A stretch of DNA of 15,902 bases, taken from Acidocella sp. GTDB taxonomy: Bacteria; Pseudomonadota; Alphaproteobacteria; Acetobacterales; Acetobacteraceae. Shown piece by piece: positions 6,828 through 14,639 of the stretch (position 1 is the stretch's first letter; each line of letters starts with the position of its first letter). The stretch lies in the NCBI GenBank assembly GCA_029077775.1, contig JAQNCU010000024.1, forward strand, positions 1 to 15,902. Reading direction: 5' to 3'. Below the pieces are notes generated by a model, which saw only the letters and a list, made by a program, of their open reading frames with translations, searched no databases and was not told where the DNA came from. The translations under genes and the position numbers were made by a program.

Positions 6828-8543
6828 ATGAATGAAGATCGTAAAATGACCAAACAAAAACTCTTGAATTCAACGGCCTTCGGCGGCCGGGCCACAAAGG
6901 TTAAGGTTTATAAAACACTTGCCGCGGGCGTCATCGGGGGCTTTCTGGCGTCGGCGCCTCATGCGGCATATGCGCTAAATCTCTACGATGGCGAGGCTGT
7001 TGGCAACAACCTTGAAATCAACCTCGATACAACAATCTCATACACAGGCATCGTCCGGACCGGCAGACCGTCATATTTCCTTACCAAAAGCCCGTTTGCG
7101 GCAAATGGCAATGACGGCGACAATAATTTCAGCCATGGCCTCGTATCTAATGGCTTTGAAATTACCCCGACATTCGACCTTCGTGACGGCGATTTTGGCG
7201 CACATTTCAGCGCCGATGCCTATGTGAATACGAGTTATCTCGGCACAAACCAAAACCACGATCCCTATACGAACAACTCCTTCGATGCCGGGGTCATCAG
7301 TCGCACCAATGACTTCACGAGTGCCACCCGAAATGTTGAGGGTCTCAACGCACAGGTTCTTGATGCGTTTGCGTATAAGAGCTTCCATTTTGGTGCCGAT
7401 GACGCGCAGACCGTAACCGTGAAATTCGGGCGTCAGACCCTTATTTGGGGACAAAGTCTGTTCCTCTCGAATAACGGCATCGCTGCTGGTATGGCTCCGT
7501 TCAACGTTATCACAGCTGACAACAATCCAAACGCCGAAACTCAGCAAATTATTATGCCGGTTGGTCAGGCGGTTCTCACCTATCAGCCCAACCAGGTCCT
7601 TACCTTGCAGGGCTATTACCAGTTTGAGTGGCAGCCTGACTTGATCGAAGCTACGGGCTCTTATTTCAGCTCGGCAGACTTGTTGGGCAAAGGTGGCGCC
7701 AGCTTTCTCCTCGGCGGACCTCCTGCTCTCAGATCGAAAGACCTCAGCCCGGAACATCAAAATGGCCAGTTTGGTGCCTCCGCTCAGTTGACGTTGGGTA
7801 ATTATGACGTCGGCTTTTACGCTCTTCGATTCGATTCAAAGGCGCCATCCCTGTACGTAAATGCGCGTACGAACAAGTATTATGCCGTCTATCCGCGCGA
7901 TATCTGGATTGAGGGCACATCTCTCTCAACCACGGTCGGGCCCGCGAACGTCGCCGGTGAAATTTCGTTCCGACAGCACATGCCTCTGGTAGATTCGTTC
8001 GGAAGTACCGGCTTTAACCCTACAGAGAACGCAAACTCCAATCCCGGATATCCGGTGGGAGACACCTGGGCTGGTCAAATGTCGGCGATCTATGTGTCCC
8101 CGGGCGTTCCCCTTGATCCGGGCGGGATAACGATGGACGGGGAAATCGGGTTTAATCATCTGTTAAAGGTAACACGAAATGCTGGTGCGCCATTTGGCAT
8201 ATCGGCCTACCAGGGGCTAAACTCGATCTCTCAGGGCCGGACATCGACGGCGGTTAACATGGAGGCCGTTGTTACGCCGAATTACTACGATGTTTTGCCG
8301 AATCTTTCGCTCGGGTTCCCGATCGGGTTGTCTTACAATATTTATGGTCGCTCCGCTGTTGACGCAACTGAGAACCATGGAACAGGAAATCTTACTCTTG
8401 GCGTGACAACAACGTATAAAGTGACTTGGGTCGCAAATGTGACATTCAATGATTATATAGGGCGTGCCAATCCGCTACTTGCCGGCGAATCTTCGATCGC
8501 TGACCGGAACTATGTTTTGTTCAATCTTCAGCATTCTTTCTGA
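6828..8543 (+). CDS. DUF1302 family outer-membrane beta-barrel protein
   Basis: A 571-residue exported protein of the DUF1302 family, expected to form a beta-barrel in the outer membrane. The N-terminus has a long basic region, then a hydrophobic stretch (TLAAGVIGGFLASAP, about 30-44) and a signal peptidase site after AYA at 49. The mature chain starts with family-like alternating strands (LEINLDTTISYTG) and contains the hallmark KFGRQTLIWGQS (199-210). The last residue is Phe in LQHSF, the usual Bam-complex signal of outer-membrane barrels. The ATG at 6828 has AAGGG at 7 nt. It is followed after 21 bp by the DUF1329 gene, its habitual neighbour in Proteobacteria. Role inferred: channel or docking site for a hydrophobic substrate; no DUF1302 transport activity is shown by the sequence itself. 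Confidence 0.9.
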   Translation: MNEDRKMTKQKLLNSTAFGGRATKVKVYKTLAAGVIGGFLASAPHAAYALNLYDGEAVGNNLEINLDTTISYTGIVRTGRPSYFLTKSPFAANGNDGDNNFSHGLVSNGFEITPTFDLRDGDFGAHFSADAYVNTSYLGTNQNHDPYTNNSFDAGVISRTNDFTSATRNVEGLNAQVLDAFAYKSFHFGADDAQTVTVKFGRQTLIWGQSLFLSNNGIAAGMAPFNVITADNNPNAETQQIIMPVGQAVLTYQPNQVLTLQGYYQFEWQPDLIEATGSYFSSADLLGKGGASFLLGGPPALRSKDLSPEHQNGQFGASAQLTLGNYDVGFYALRFDSKAPSLYVNARTNKYYAVYPRDIWIEGTSLSTTVGPANVAGEISFRQHMPLVDSFGSTGFNPTENANSNPGYPVGDTWAGQMSAIYVSPGVPLDPGGITMDGEIGFNHLLKVTRNAGAPFGISAYQGLNSISQGRTSTAVNMEAVVTPNYYDVLPNLSLGFPIGLSYNIYGRSAVDATENHGTGNLTLGVTTTYKVTWVANVTFNDYIGRANPLLAGESSIADRNYVLFNLQHSF

Positions 8544-8564
8544 TCTATCGGGAGCATAACGGCA

Positions 8565-9959
8565 ATGAAAAGACGTACATTTGGTTTAATGGCTGGTACA
8601 AGCATGTTGGCTTTGATGGGGTCGGAACGCCGCGCTTTGGCGCAGACGGCTGACGCATCGCTTTTGAAAACAACACTGACCCCGTTTGGATCTGAGCGCG
8701 CAGGTAACGCCGCGGGCACCATCCCTGCCTGGACAGGTGGGCTGACCGAGATCCCTGCCGGCTTCACGTGGGACACGCAAAAAGAACTCCCGCCTGATTT
8801 TTTTGCCGACGACGCCATGCTGTACGAGGTTAACAGCTCAAATATGGCGCAATACGCTCATCTGTTGACCGAGGGTTTGCAAGCGCTGATCCAGAAAACT
8901 GGCTTCAGCCTACAGGTTTATCCAACCCGCCGGACCCACGCAGCCCCCCAATGGGTCTATGATAACATCGCTACAAATGTTGGCCGCGCGCAGTTAGATG
9001 CTCAGGGCGGTCGGTTTGGCTTTCATGGCGGCTACGGAGGTATCCCTTTCCCAATCCCCGATAGCGACCCATTGGCTGCGGGGGCGCAACTTGTCTATAA
9101 CCATGAAGCTAGATGGAGTGGCACTTACCAGACGACTCAGAATTCGACATTCACGGTTTCAAGCGGCCAGGTGACATTGGTGAATGCCCAGCGTTCAGTC
9201 GCCTACTATCCGTATTATGATAATACGAAAACACTAGCGCAGTATAACGGCTATTTCTTTATGCTCGGCGGTCCAGGGCAATACGCACCAGCGACGGTCG
9301 CAGGTGGTCAGATTATCAGCTACGAATCAAGCAACCATGAGACACATCCCGATATTGCTTGGCAGTTGCTGGCAGGGCAAGGCCGCGTGCGTAAAGCGCC
9401 AGAGGTCGCTTTCGACACACCGTCATCCTACGCAGATGGAATTATAAATTACGACGAGTATTACGGCTTTGGCCAGTCATTGGAGGAGTATGATTGGAAG
9501 CTGATCGGCAAGCAGGAATTGCTCATGCCCTACAATAATAACAAGCTTTTCCACGTTGACCCCTATAAGGTTCATCTGGCGAAATTCATAGATCCAAAGG
9601 TACTCCGTTGGGAACTGCATCGCGTTTGGGTTGTTGAAGCGACCCTGCACCCTGGTGAACGTAATGTTCTCGCCCGCCGCAAACTCTATCTTGACGAAGA
9701 TACGTCGGTTATCGGCTGTGTAGATTCCTGGGATGCCGGTAACAACCTGCAAAGACATATCCATTTGGCGAATGCAAATTTTCCAAACCTTCCCGGTAAC
9801 ATATATCTGAACGCATTCGGATACGATCTACAAACCGGCAATTACCTGTCTATTACTGGCCAATGGGGCACACCGCCCTATAATGGGCCTACAACATTCG
9901 GCCCCGTGTCAATGTCATGGTTCAACCCCCAGGCAATGGCGGCGGAGTCATCGTATTAA
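8565..9959 (+). CDS. DUF1329 family periplasmic protein with Tat signal
   Basis: A 464-residue DUF1329 protein. The diagnostic family segment, G-S-E-R-A-G-N-A-A-G-T-I-P-A-W-T-G-G, lies near residues 43-60. The N-terminus KRRTFGL fits the twin-arginine motif (RRxF), a weak hydrophobic stretch follows, and the c-region ERRALA before the cleavage point at residue 26 carries the extra positive charges seen in Tat signals. It is therefore probably exported folded into the periplasm. The many aromatic residues and beta-rich pattern fit a lipid- or ligand-binding LolA/LolB-like fold, which has been suggested for this family; I cannot confirm that here. GGGAG lies 10 nt before the ATG. Stop-to-start distance to the DUF1302 gene is 21 bp, so the two are co-transcribed and likely act together between the membranes. 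Confidence 0.92.
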   Translation: MKRRTFGLMAGTSMLALMGSERRALAQTADASLLKTTLTPFGSERAGNAAGTIPAWTGGLTEIPAGFTWDTQKELPPDFFADDAMLYEVNSSNMAQYAHLLTEGLQALIQKTGFSLQVYPTRRTHAAPQWVYDNIATNVGRAQLDAQGGRFGFHGGYGGIPFPIPDSDPLAAGAQLVYNHEARWSGTYQTTQNSTFTVSSGQVTLVNAQRSVAYYPYYDNTKTLAQYNGYFFMLGGPGQYAPATVAGGQIISYESSNHETHPDIAWQLLAGQGRVRKAPEVAFDTPSSYADGIINYDEYYGFGQSLEEYDWKLIGKQELLMPYNNNKLFHVDPYKVHLAKFIDPKVLRWELHRVWVVEATLHPGERNVLARRKLYLDEDTSVIGCVDSWDAGNNLQRHIHLANANFPNLPGNIYLNAFGYDLQTGNYLSITGQWGTPPYNGPTTFGPVSMSWFNPQAMAAESSY

Positions 9960-9978
9960 TAGCGTAATGTATGCTAAA

Positions 9979-10011
9979 GGGGTTCGAGTATAGGCTTCCC
10001 ATTCGAAACCC
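9979..10011 (+). promoter_or_regulatory. Intercistronic stem-loop between DUF1329 and Ycf48-like genes
   Basis: GGGTTCGA (9980-9987) pairs with TCGAAACCC (10003-10011) with one bulged A, around a 15-nt loop. It sits in the 117-bp gap inside the cassette. No U-tract follows, so it is more likely a mRNA-processing or stability element than a terminator. Confidence 0.35.
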
Positions 10012-10076
10012 ATCTAATGCGCGTCGTGGGCAAACATGCCAACGGCGCGCTTTCTGACTTACGAGCGGACGTGAAA

Positions 10077-11195
10077 ATGCACCTATCTTACTTTGGCTGG
10101 CTACCAGGGAAATGGACCAAGATAAGGGCCAGCGTCTTTCTCATTTTGTGTTTTGCGGCTTATTGTCCAAGCGCCGTAAAAGCTTCGACGTTGAATGATG
10201 CCGCAATCACGGTTCGGTATCCAACGAATGCTCTTCTGATTAGCGTGGCCATTGCCGGTACGCGTATAGTCGCCGTTGGCGCGCACGGCCTTATAATCTA
10301 CTCCGATGATAACGGGCAGAGTTGGCATCAATCATCGGTGCCGACCAGCGAGACCATAACGTGCCTAGCCTTCGCCACTCCAAATGACGGCTGGGCTGCA
10401 GGTGGGCAGGGTGTCGTGCTGCATACGTCAGATGGCGGTTTGACCTGGCAACGGCAGTTTTCGGGCGCGCAAGTATTGCCGCTGATGCAGGCCGCCGCCA
10501 TAAAATTAGCCACCGCTGATCCATCATCCGCAGCTGCACAGCTCGCCGTCCGGCGGGCAAATATTTTTATGAATGCCGGGCCCGATAAACCTTTCCTTAC
10601 CATCTTGCCGTTCAGTCCAAACGCAGCACTTATCTTCGGCGCTTACCGCATGGCCATCCTCACCACCGATGGCGGTAAAACATGGGCTGATTGGAGCCTC
10701 CATATTGGAGACCCGATCAGCCATAATATTTATGACGTGGTGAGGAGCGGATCATCGGTGTATCTGGCGGGTGAGGCGGGAACCGTATTACGCGCGACCA
10801 ATTTGGATAAGAGTCCAGCGTTGGATTTCAGCATGGCCACGGCACCGTCCCCGGGTACCCTGCTAGGAATCTTGAGCACCAGGACAAACACGCTTATCGC
10901 ATTTGGTGTCGCGGGAGAGGTCTTCAGAAGCACAGATTCCGGCCAAACCTGGACGCGCTCGAATATCTCTGTTGGAACCGATTTGCCGGGTGGCACCATA
11001 TTATCATCGGGAATAATTGTGGTGGTCAGCGAGGATGGGGGCGTATATGACAGTGATGATGACGGTGTGTCCTTCCAACGATTACCCATGAACCAAGATA
11101 TGGCATTATTCGACGTGGCTCAGGCATCAAATGGGAATGTTGTATTGGTCGGTTCAGGTGGAGTTCGGATATTGCCTGGAATTGATTTTAAGTGA
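10077..11195 (+). CDS. Secreted Ycf48/BNR-repeat (beta-propeller) protein
   Basis: A 372-residue exported protein with five Asp-box repeats (S/T-x-D-x-G-x-T/S-W): SDDNGQSW 76-83, TSDGGLTW 117-124, TTDGGKTW 196-203, STDSGQTW 285-292 and a degenerate DSDDDGVSF 325-333. Such repeats build beta-propellers, as in Ycf48/HCF136 assembly factors and sialidase-like proteins. The N-terminus has a hydrophobic stretch SVFLILCFAAYC (19-30) and a signal-peptidase-like end at VKA36. ATG 10077 was chosen because it gives a normal signal peptide; ATG 10017 would add 20 residues and has no Shine-Dalgarno. The gene lies between DUF1329 and the RND transporter, the usual order for this cassette in Proteobacteria as I recall it. 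A role as a periplasmic assembly or adaptor protein for the transporter is inference. Confidence 0.88.
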   Translation: MHLSYFGWLPGKWTKIRASVFLILCFAAYCPSAVKASTLNDAAITVRYPTNALLISVAIAGTRIVAVGAHGLIIYSDDNGQSWHQSSVPTSETITCLAFATPNDGWAAGGQGVVLHTSDGGLTWQRQFSGAQVLPLMQAAAIKLATADPSSAAAQLAVRRANIFMNAGPDKPFLTILPFSPNAALIFGAYRMAILTTDGGKTWADWSLHIGDPISHNIYDVVRSGSSVYLAGEAGTVLRATNLDKSPALDFSMATAPSPGTLLGILSTRTNTLIAFGVAGEVFRSTDSGQTWTRSNISVGTDLPGGTILSSGIIVVVSEDGGVYDSDDDGVSFQRLPMNQDMALFDVAQASNGNVVLVGSGGVRILPGIDFK

Positions 11196-11257
11196 CATTT
11201 TTGATTTAGGCGCTGTTGCGTGAAGGATTAGATGCATTGGACTACGGTGATAAAGAT

Positions 11258-13639
11258 ATGGTAGTCCATGGTAATATCGAGGATTTCGATAAGGCCAGCG
11301 GTTCATTTTTTGAACGTATCCTATTTAACAATAGACTCGTATTTTTTCTGCTTTGCGTCGCCATAACGGCGTTTTTGGGTTTTAAAGCCATTAGCGTCCG
11401 CGTGAACGCTGATTTCAATGACACCATTCCCACGCACCAACCATTTATCGTTAATTATCTCCACCATTACAATGATCTCCAGGCGCAGGCGAATGCCGTT
11501 GAAATTGCTGTCACAGCGAACAAGGGAACGATCTTAAATCCTCATTATCTTAAAGTGTTGTCTGAAATAAATGACGAGGTCTATTTGTTGCCAGGGGTCG
11601 ACCGTCCGTTTATGACGTCCCTCTGGACTTCAAATACGCGCTGGGTTGCCGTTACGCCGGATGGCTTGGATGGTGGCCCGGTCATTGATGGTTCTTATGA
11701 CGGATCATCTTATCAACTGAACCGTGTTCGCCAAAATATTCTCAATACCGGACGCGTAGGTAGTTTGGTAAGTGACGATTTTCGCTCAAGCATGATCCAT
11801 GTACCGCTGCTTGAACTGAACGACTTTACGGGTAAGCCACTGAATTACGGCGATCTCGCCCGTCGGCTCAATGATATCCGCATGAAATACGCCACTCAGG
11901 GTGTAACATTACATATTATTGGCTTCGCGATGATCGTTGGCGACATGATCAATGGCATCGATAGAATTTTAGACTTTTTTGGGCTTTCGATCATCATCGC
12001 GACGGCCTTTTTGTTTTGGTACACGCGCTGCGTGCGCAGTACGCTCTTGGTTGTATTTGCTTCTCTTACCGCCGTAACGTGGCAGATGGGTTTGCTCTCT
12101 CTCCTCGGGTTTGGGCTGACACCCTATTCAGTCCTCGTCCCCTTTTTGGTTTTCGCCATCGGCATGAGCCATGGCGCGCAAAAAATGAATGGGGTGATGC
12201 AAGATATCGGGCGCGGCGCCCACCCGCTTGTCGCCGCGCGCTATACGTTTCGGCGCCTATTTTTGGCCGGTTTCGCTGCGTTGATTTGCGACATGACTAG
12301 TTTTGCCGTTCTTATGACAATCCGCATCGTGGCCATTCAACAGCTTGCACTCGTCGCAAGTATCGGTGTCGGTCTTTTGATCATCACAAACCTAATGATG
12401 CTGCCGGTCATGCTTAGCTTTACCGGTGTCAGCAAATCCGCTGCTGAACGGACACTCCAAACCACACCAAATGCGAAACGCACGAGACAGAGTCATTTTT
12501 TATGGGATTTTCTGAACCTTTTCACGACACGACGGTTTGCACAAATCGCCATTATTTTTATGGTTATCATCAGCTGTGTCGGCTGGTCGGTCGGCAGAAA
12601 CGTACAGATAGGCGATCTGACGGCAGGCGCACCGGAATTGCGTCAAAACTCTCAATATAATCGAGACAATAGCTTTATAAACGCGCATTTCACGACCGGC
12701 ACAGATACGTTCATCGTGCTTACTGACACGCCACTTAATGGCTGTGTGAATTATAACACCGTGTCGATGATCGATAAATTGCAATGGCGGCTAGACCAGT
12801 TGCCTGTTGTTCAGTCAACAAAATCGGTTGCAAGTTTTGCCAATGCCGCCTTTATGCTGTTTACTGAGGATGCGCCAAAATGGTACGGTCTTGAGCCTAC
12901 GCCTGGCATTTTAGGCGCCATGGCCAAGCGCATGCCGGACGGACTCGCGAATTTCAGATGCACATTCGCACCAATCTACGTCTCATTGACTGACCATAAA
13001 GCAAAGTCTCTCGATCTAGTCGTCCGTACTGTTCAGAAATTCATTGCTAACCCAGCAAACCAGGGACCTGATTTTAAAATGTCCCTCGCTGGCGGGAATG
13101 CCGGTATCGATGCCGCCACAAATATCGTCATCAAACAGGCAAATCGTAATATGTTATTCCTGGTTTATGCCGTGGTTATCGCTTTTTGCTTTATTACCTT
13201 CCGCTCCTGGCGCGCGGTGGTCTGCGCGGTCTTGCCACTCACGGTTACATCTATTTTAGCCCAGGCGCTCATGGTGTGGCTCGGCATTGGCATCAAGGTA
13301 GCTACCTTACCTGTTGTTGCACTTGGCGTCGGTATTGGTGTTGATTACGCGCTTTATGTCTTGAGCATCATGCTTAAAAATCTGCGGCAGGGATTTTCGC
13401 TGTCTGAGGCATATCACCAAACGCTCCTTTTTACTGGGCGCGTGGTGATCTTGACCGGTATTACGCTTGCGACCGGTGTTGCGACTTGGGTTTTTGCGCC
13501 TATTAAATTTCAGGCAGATATGGGTTTACTGCTGTCTTTTATGTTTCTGTGGAACATGGTCGGGGCAATGATTTTTCTACCAGCCCTGGCGTATTTTTTG
13601 TTACCACAAAGACTATTCAAGCCTGCAAAGCCTGCCTAG
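11258..13639 (+). CDS. RND superfamily (MMPL-type) inner-membrane transporter
   Basis: A 793-residue RND/MMPL transporter of the short, roughly 800-residue class that handles hydrophobic molecules such as hopanoids or mycolipids. Layout: one helix (27-46), a periplasmic domain (about 47-235), five helices (237-388), helix seven (426-446), a second periplasmic domain (about 447-630) and five more helices (631-783). The TM10 motif GVGIGVDYALY carries Asp696-Tyr697, matching the proton-relay Asp-Tyr pair of MmpL proteins. The equivalent TM4 position reads AIGMSHGAQ, with Ser-His instead. The start is uncertain: ATG 11258 lacks a strong Shine-Dalgarno, while TTG 11237 lies 9 nt after AAGGA and would add seven residues. 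As last gene of the cassette it would power substrate movement across or out of the inner membrane; direction unknown. Confidence 0.92.
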   Translation: MVVHGNIEDFDKASGSFFERILFNNRLVFFLLCVAITAFLGFKAISVRVNADFNDTIPTHQPFIVNYLHHYNDLQAQANAVEIAVTANKGTILNPHYLKVLSEINDEVYLLPGVDRPFMTSLWTSNTRWVAVTPDGLDGGPVIDGSYDGSSYQLNRVRQNILNTGRVGSLVSDDFRSSMIHVPLLELNDFTGKPLNYGDLARRLNDIRMKYATQGVTLHIIGFAMIVGDMINGIDRILDFFGLSIIIATAFLFWYTRCVRSTLLVVFASLTAVTWQMGLLSLLGFGLTPYSVLVPFLVFAIGMSHGAQKMNGVMQDIGRGAHPLVAARYTFRRLFLAGFAALICDMTSFAVLMTIRIVAIQQLALVASIGVGLLIITNLMMLPVMLSFTGVSKSAAERTLQTTPNAKRTRQSHFLWDFLNLFTTRRFAQIAIIFMVIISCVGWSVGRNVQIGDLTAGAPELRQNSQYNRDNSFINAHFTTGTDTFIVLTDTPLNGCVNYNTVSMIDKLQWRLDQLPVVQSTKSVASFANAAFMLFTEDAPKWYGLEPTPGILGAMAKRMPDGLANFRCTFAPIYVSLTDHKAKSLDLVVRTVQKFIANPANQGPDFKMSLAGGNAGIDAATNIVIKQANRNMLFLVYAVVIAFCFITFRSWRAVVCAVLPLTVTSILAQALMVWLGIGIKVATLPVVALGVGIGVDYALYVLSIMLKNLRQGFSLSEAYHQTLLFTGRVVILTGITLATGVATWVFAPIKFQADMGLLLSFMFLWNMVGAMIFLPALAYFLLPQRLFKPAKPA

Positions 13640-13661
13640 GTATCCGCCGATATCATGCCCA

Positions 13662-13681
13662 TGCTTTTAATGATTAAAGCA
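13662..13681. promoter_or_regulatory. Inverted repeat between RND and SDR genes
   Basis: TGCTTT (13662-13667) and AAAGCA (13676-13681) match perfectly around TAATGATT, in the 85-bp gap after the transporter gene. There is no T-run after the stem, so an operator or weak 3' structure is more likely than an intrinsic terminator. Confidence 0.3.
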
Positions 13682-13724
13682 ATGCGGTAATTTTGGTTGA
13701 TAACGAATACGAGATGGGGGTGCC

Positions 13725-14531
13725 ATGCCAGTTTCAAACGAAAAACTGAACGCATTATTCGCCATTCCATCGAAAATTGCCATCGTAACAGGCGCAGCCT
13801 CTGGAATCGGAAAAGCCACAGCACATCTGTTCGCCCATGCAGGTGCAAAACTTGTCATCGCCGATATCGACATTAAGGCAGCACAAAACGTAGCCTCTGA
13901 CATCATAACCGCCGGAGGTGAAGCGCTTGCAGTCGCCGTAGATATTTCTGAGGAGACACAGGTTCAACGATTATTCAAGCGGCTTTTTGATGCCTACGGC
14001 GGCATCGATATTCTTGTAAATAACGCAGCGTACCGCCCGAAAGCAGATTTTCTTGAGATGTCGGTTGAAACGTGGGACCGCATGCACGACGTCAACACGC
14101 GCGGAACGTTTCTGTGTATGCGGGAAGCTATAAAACTTATGCGGATACAGGGTGCTGATCGCGGTGGCGCCATCGTGAACATTTCCACGATCGGCGCGGC
14201 ACACCCAACCATTTTCAATAACACCCACTATGACTCATCGAAATCTGCCGTAAATGGCATGACCCGCACGGCAGCCGCTGAATTCGCGGGCGATGGCATT
14301 CGGATTAATGCGATCATGCCTGGTGGCGTACACACTGAAGGAACAATGAAAATGCAAGACGGCAACGCAGTTTCCACGCCGAAAGGCCCGATCATGATGC
14401 CGGGCCGCATGTTGCTCGGCATGGCGTCGCCATTGCAACTGGCGAGCGCGATATTGTTCCTCGCCAGCCCCGCATCAAGTTTCATGACGGGTCACATCAT
14501 GGCCGTTGATGGTGGTTATCTTGTCGGCTGA
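13725..14531 (+). CDS. SDR family oxidoreductase
   Basis: A classical SDR of 268 residues expected to oxidise an alcohol or reduce a ketone in the cytoplasm. TGAASGIG is at 22-29, NNAA at 99-102, the catalytic Ser at 154 in NIS, and Tyr169-x-x-x-Lys173 is intact. Asp47 ends the second strand (VIAD), which usually selects NAD(H) over NADP(H). The C-terminal half has the common PGGVHT loop and ends in VDGGYLVG. A GGGGG-containing Shine-Dalgarno lies just before the ATG. It is 85 bp downstream of the transporter and 108 bp upstream of a crotonase gene on the same strand. It is a paralogue of the SDR at the left end but differs in the cofactor loop. A fatty-acyl or steroid/terpenoid alcohol substrate is plausible from context only. 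Confidence 0.93.
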   Translation: MPVSNEKLNALFAIPSKIAIVTGAASGIGKATAHLFAHAGAKLVIADIDIKAAQNVASDIITAGGEALAVAVDISEETQVQRLFKRLFDAYGGIDILVNNAAYRPKADFLEMSVETWDRMHDVNTRGTFLCMREAIKLMRIQGADRGGAIVNISTIGAAHPTIFNNTHYDSSKSAVNGMTRTAAAEFAGDGIRINAIMPGGVHTEGTMKMQDGNAVSTPKGPIMMPGRMLLGMASPLQLASAILFLASPASSFMTGHIMAVDGGYLVG

Positions 14532-14542
14532 TCTCAACATAC

Positions 14543-14559
14543 CAGGGACAGACCCTGTC
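14543..14559. repeat. Short overlapping inverted repeats after the SDR gene
   Basis: CAGGG-ACAGA-CCCTG (14543-14557) overlaps a second possible pairing ending in CTGTC (14559). It lies 12 bp beyond the SDR stop. There is no downstream T-run, so it is only a possible small 3' hairpin. Confidence 0.25.
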
Positions 14560-14600
14560 GTGATCTTACCATGCCTGCACTCACGCGGAGATGTTGGAAA

Positions 14601-14620
14601 TATAATCGATAAAATTTATC
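14601..14620 (+). promoter_or_regulatory. TATAAT box overlapped by a 13-bp perfect palindrome
   Basis: TATAAT (14601-14606) is followed within one base by GATAAA-A-TTTATC (14608-14620), a perfect 13-bp palindrome, 20 bp before the crotonase ATG at 14640. A repressor bound there would cover a -10 box. No good -35 hexamer is seen 16-18 bp upstream, so the promoter itself is uncertain. Confidence 0.35.
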
Positions 14621-14639
14621 AGCACGAAACGAGGACGAT

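Noticed and set aside
7071..7760. 229-codon open frame on the minus strand
   Set aside because: It lies wholly inside the well-supported DUF1302 gene on the opposite strand and has no family features or ribosome site.
9981..9987. GGTTCGA resembling a tRNA T-arm
   Set aside because: No acceptor, D or anticodon arms can be folded around it; it pairs instead with the downstream TCGAAACCC.
11232..11264. Eleven-codon leader frame ATG...TAG overlapping the RND start, 4 nt after AAGGA
   Set aside because: Could couple translation, but at this length it is easily explained by chance, and AAGGA may instead serve TTG 11237.
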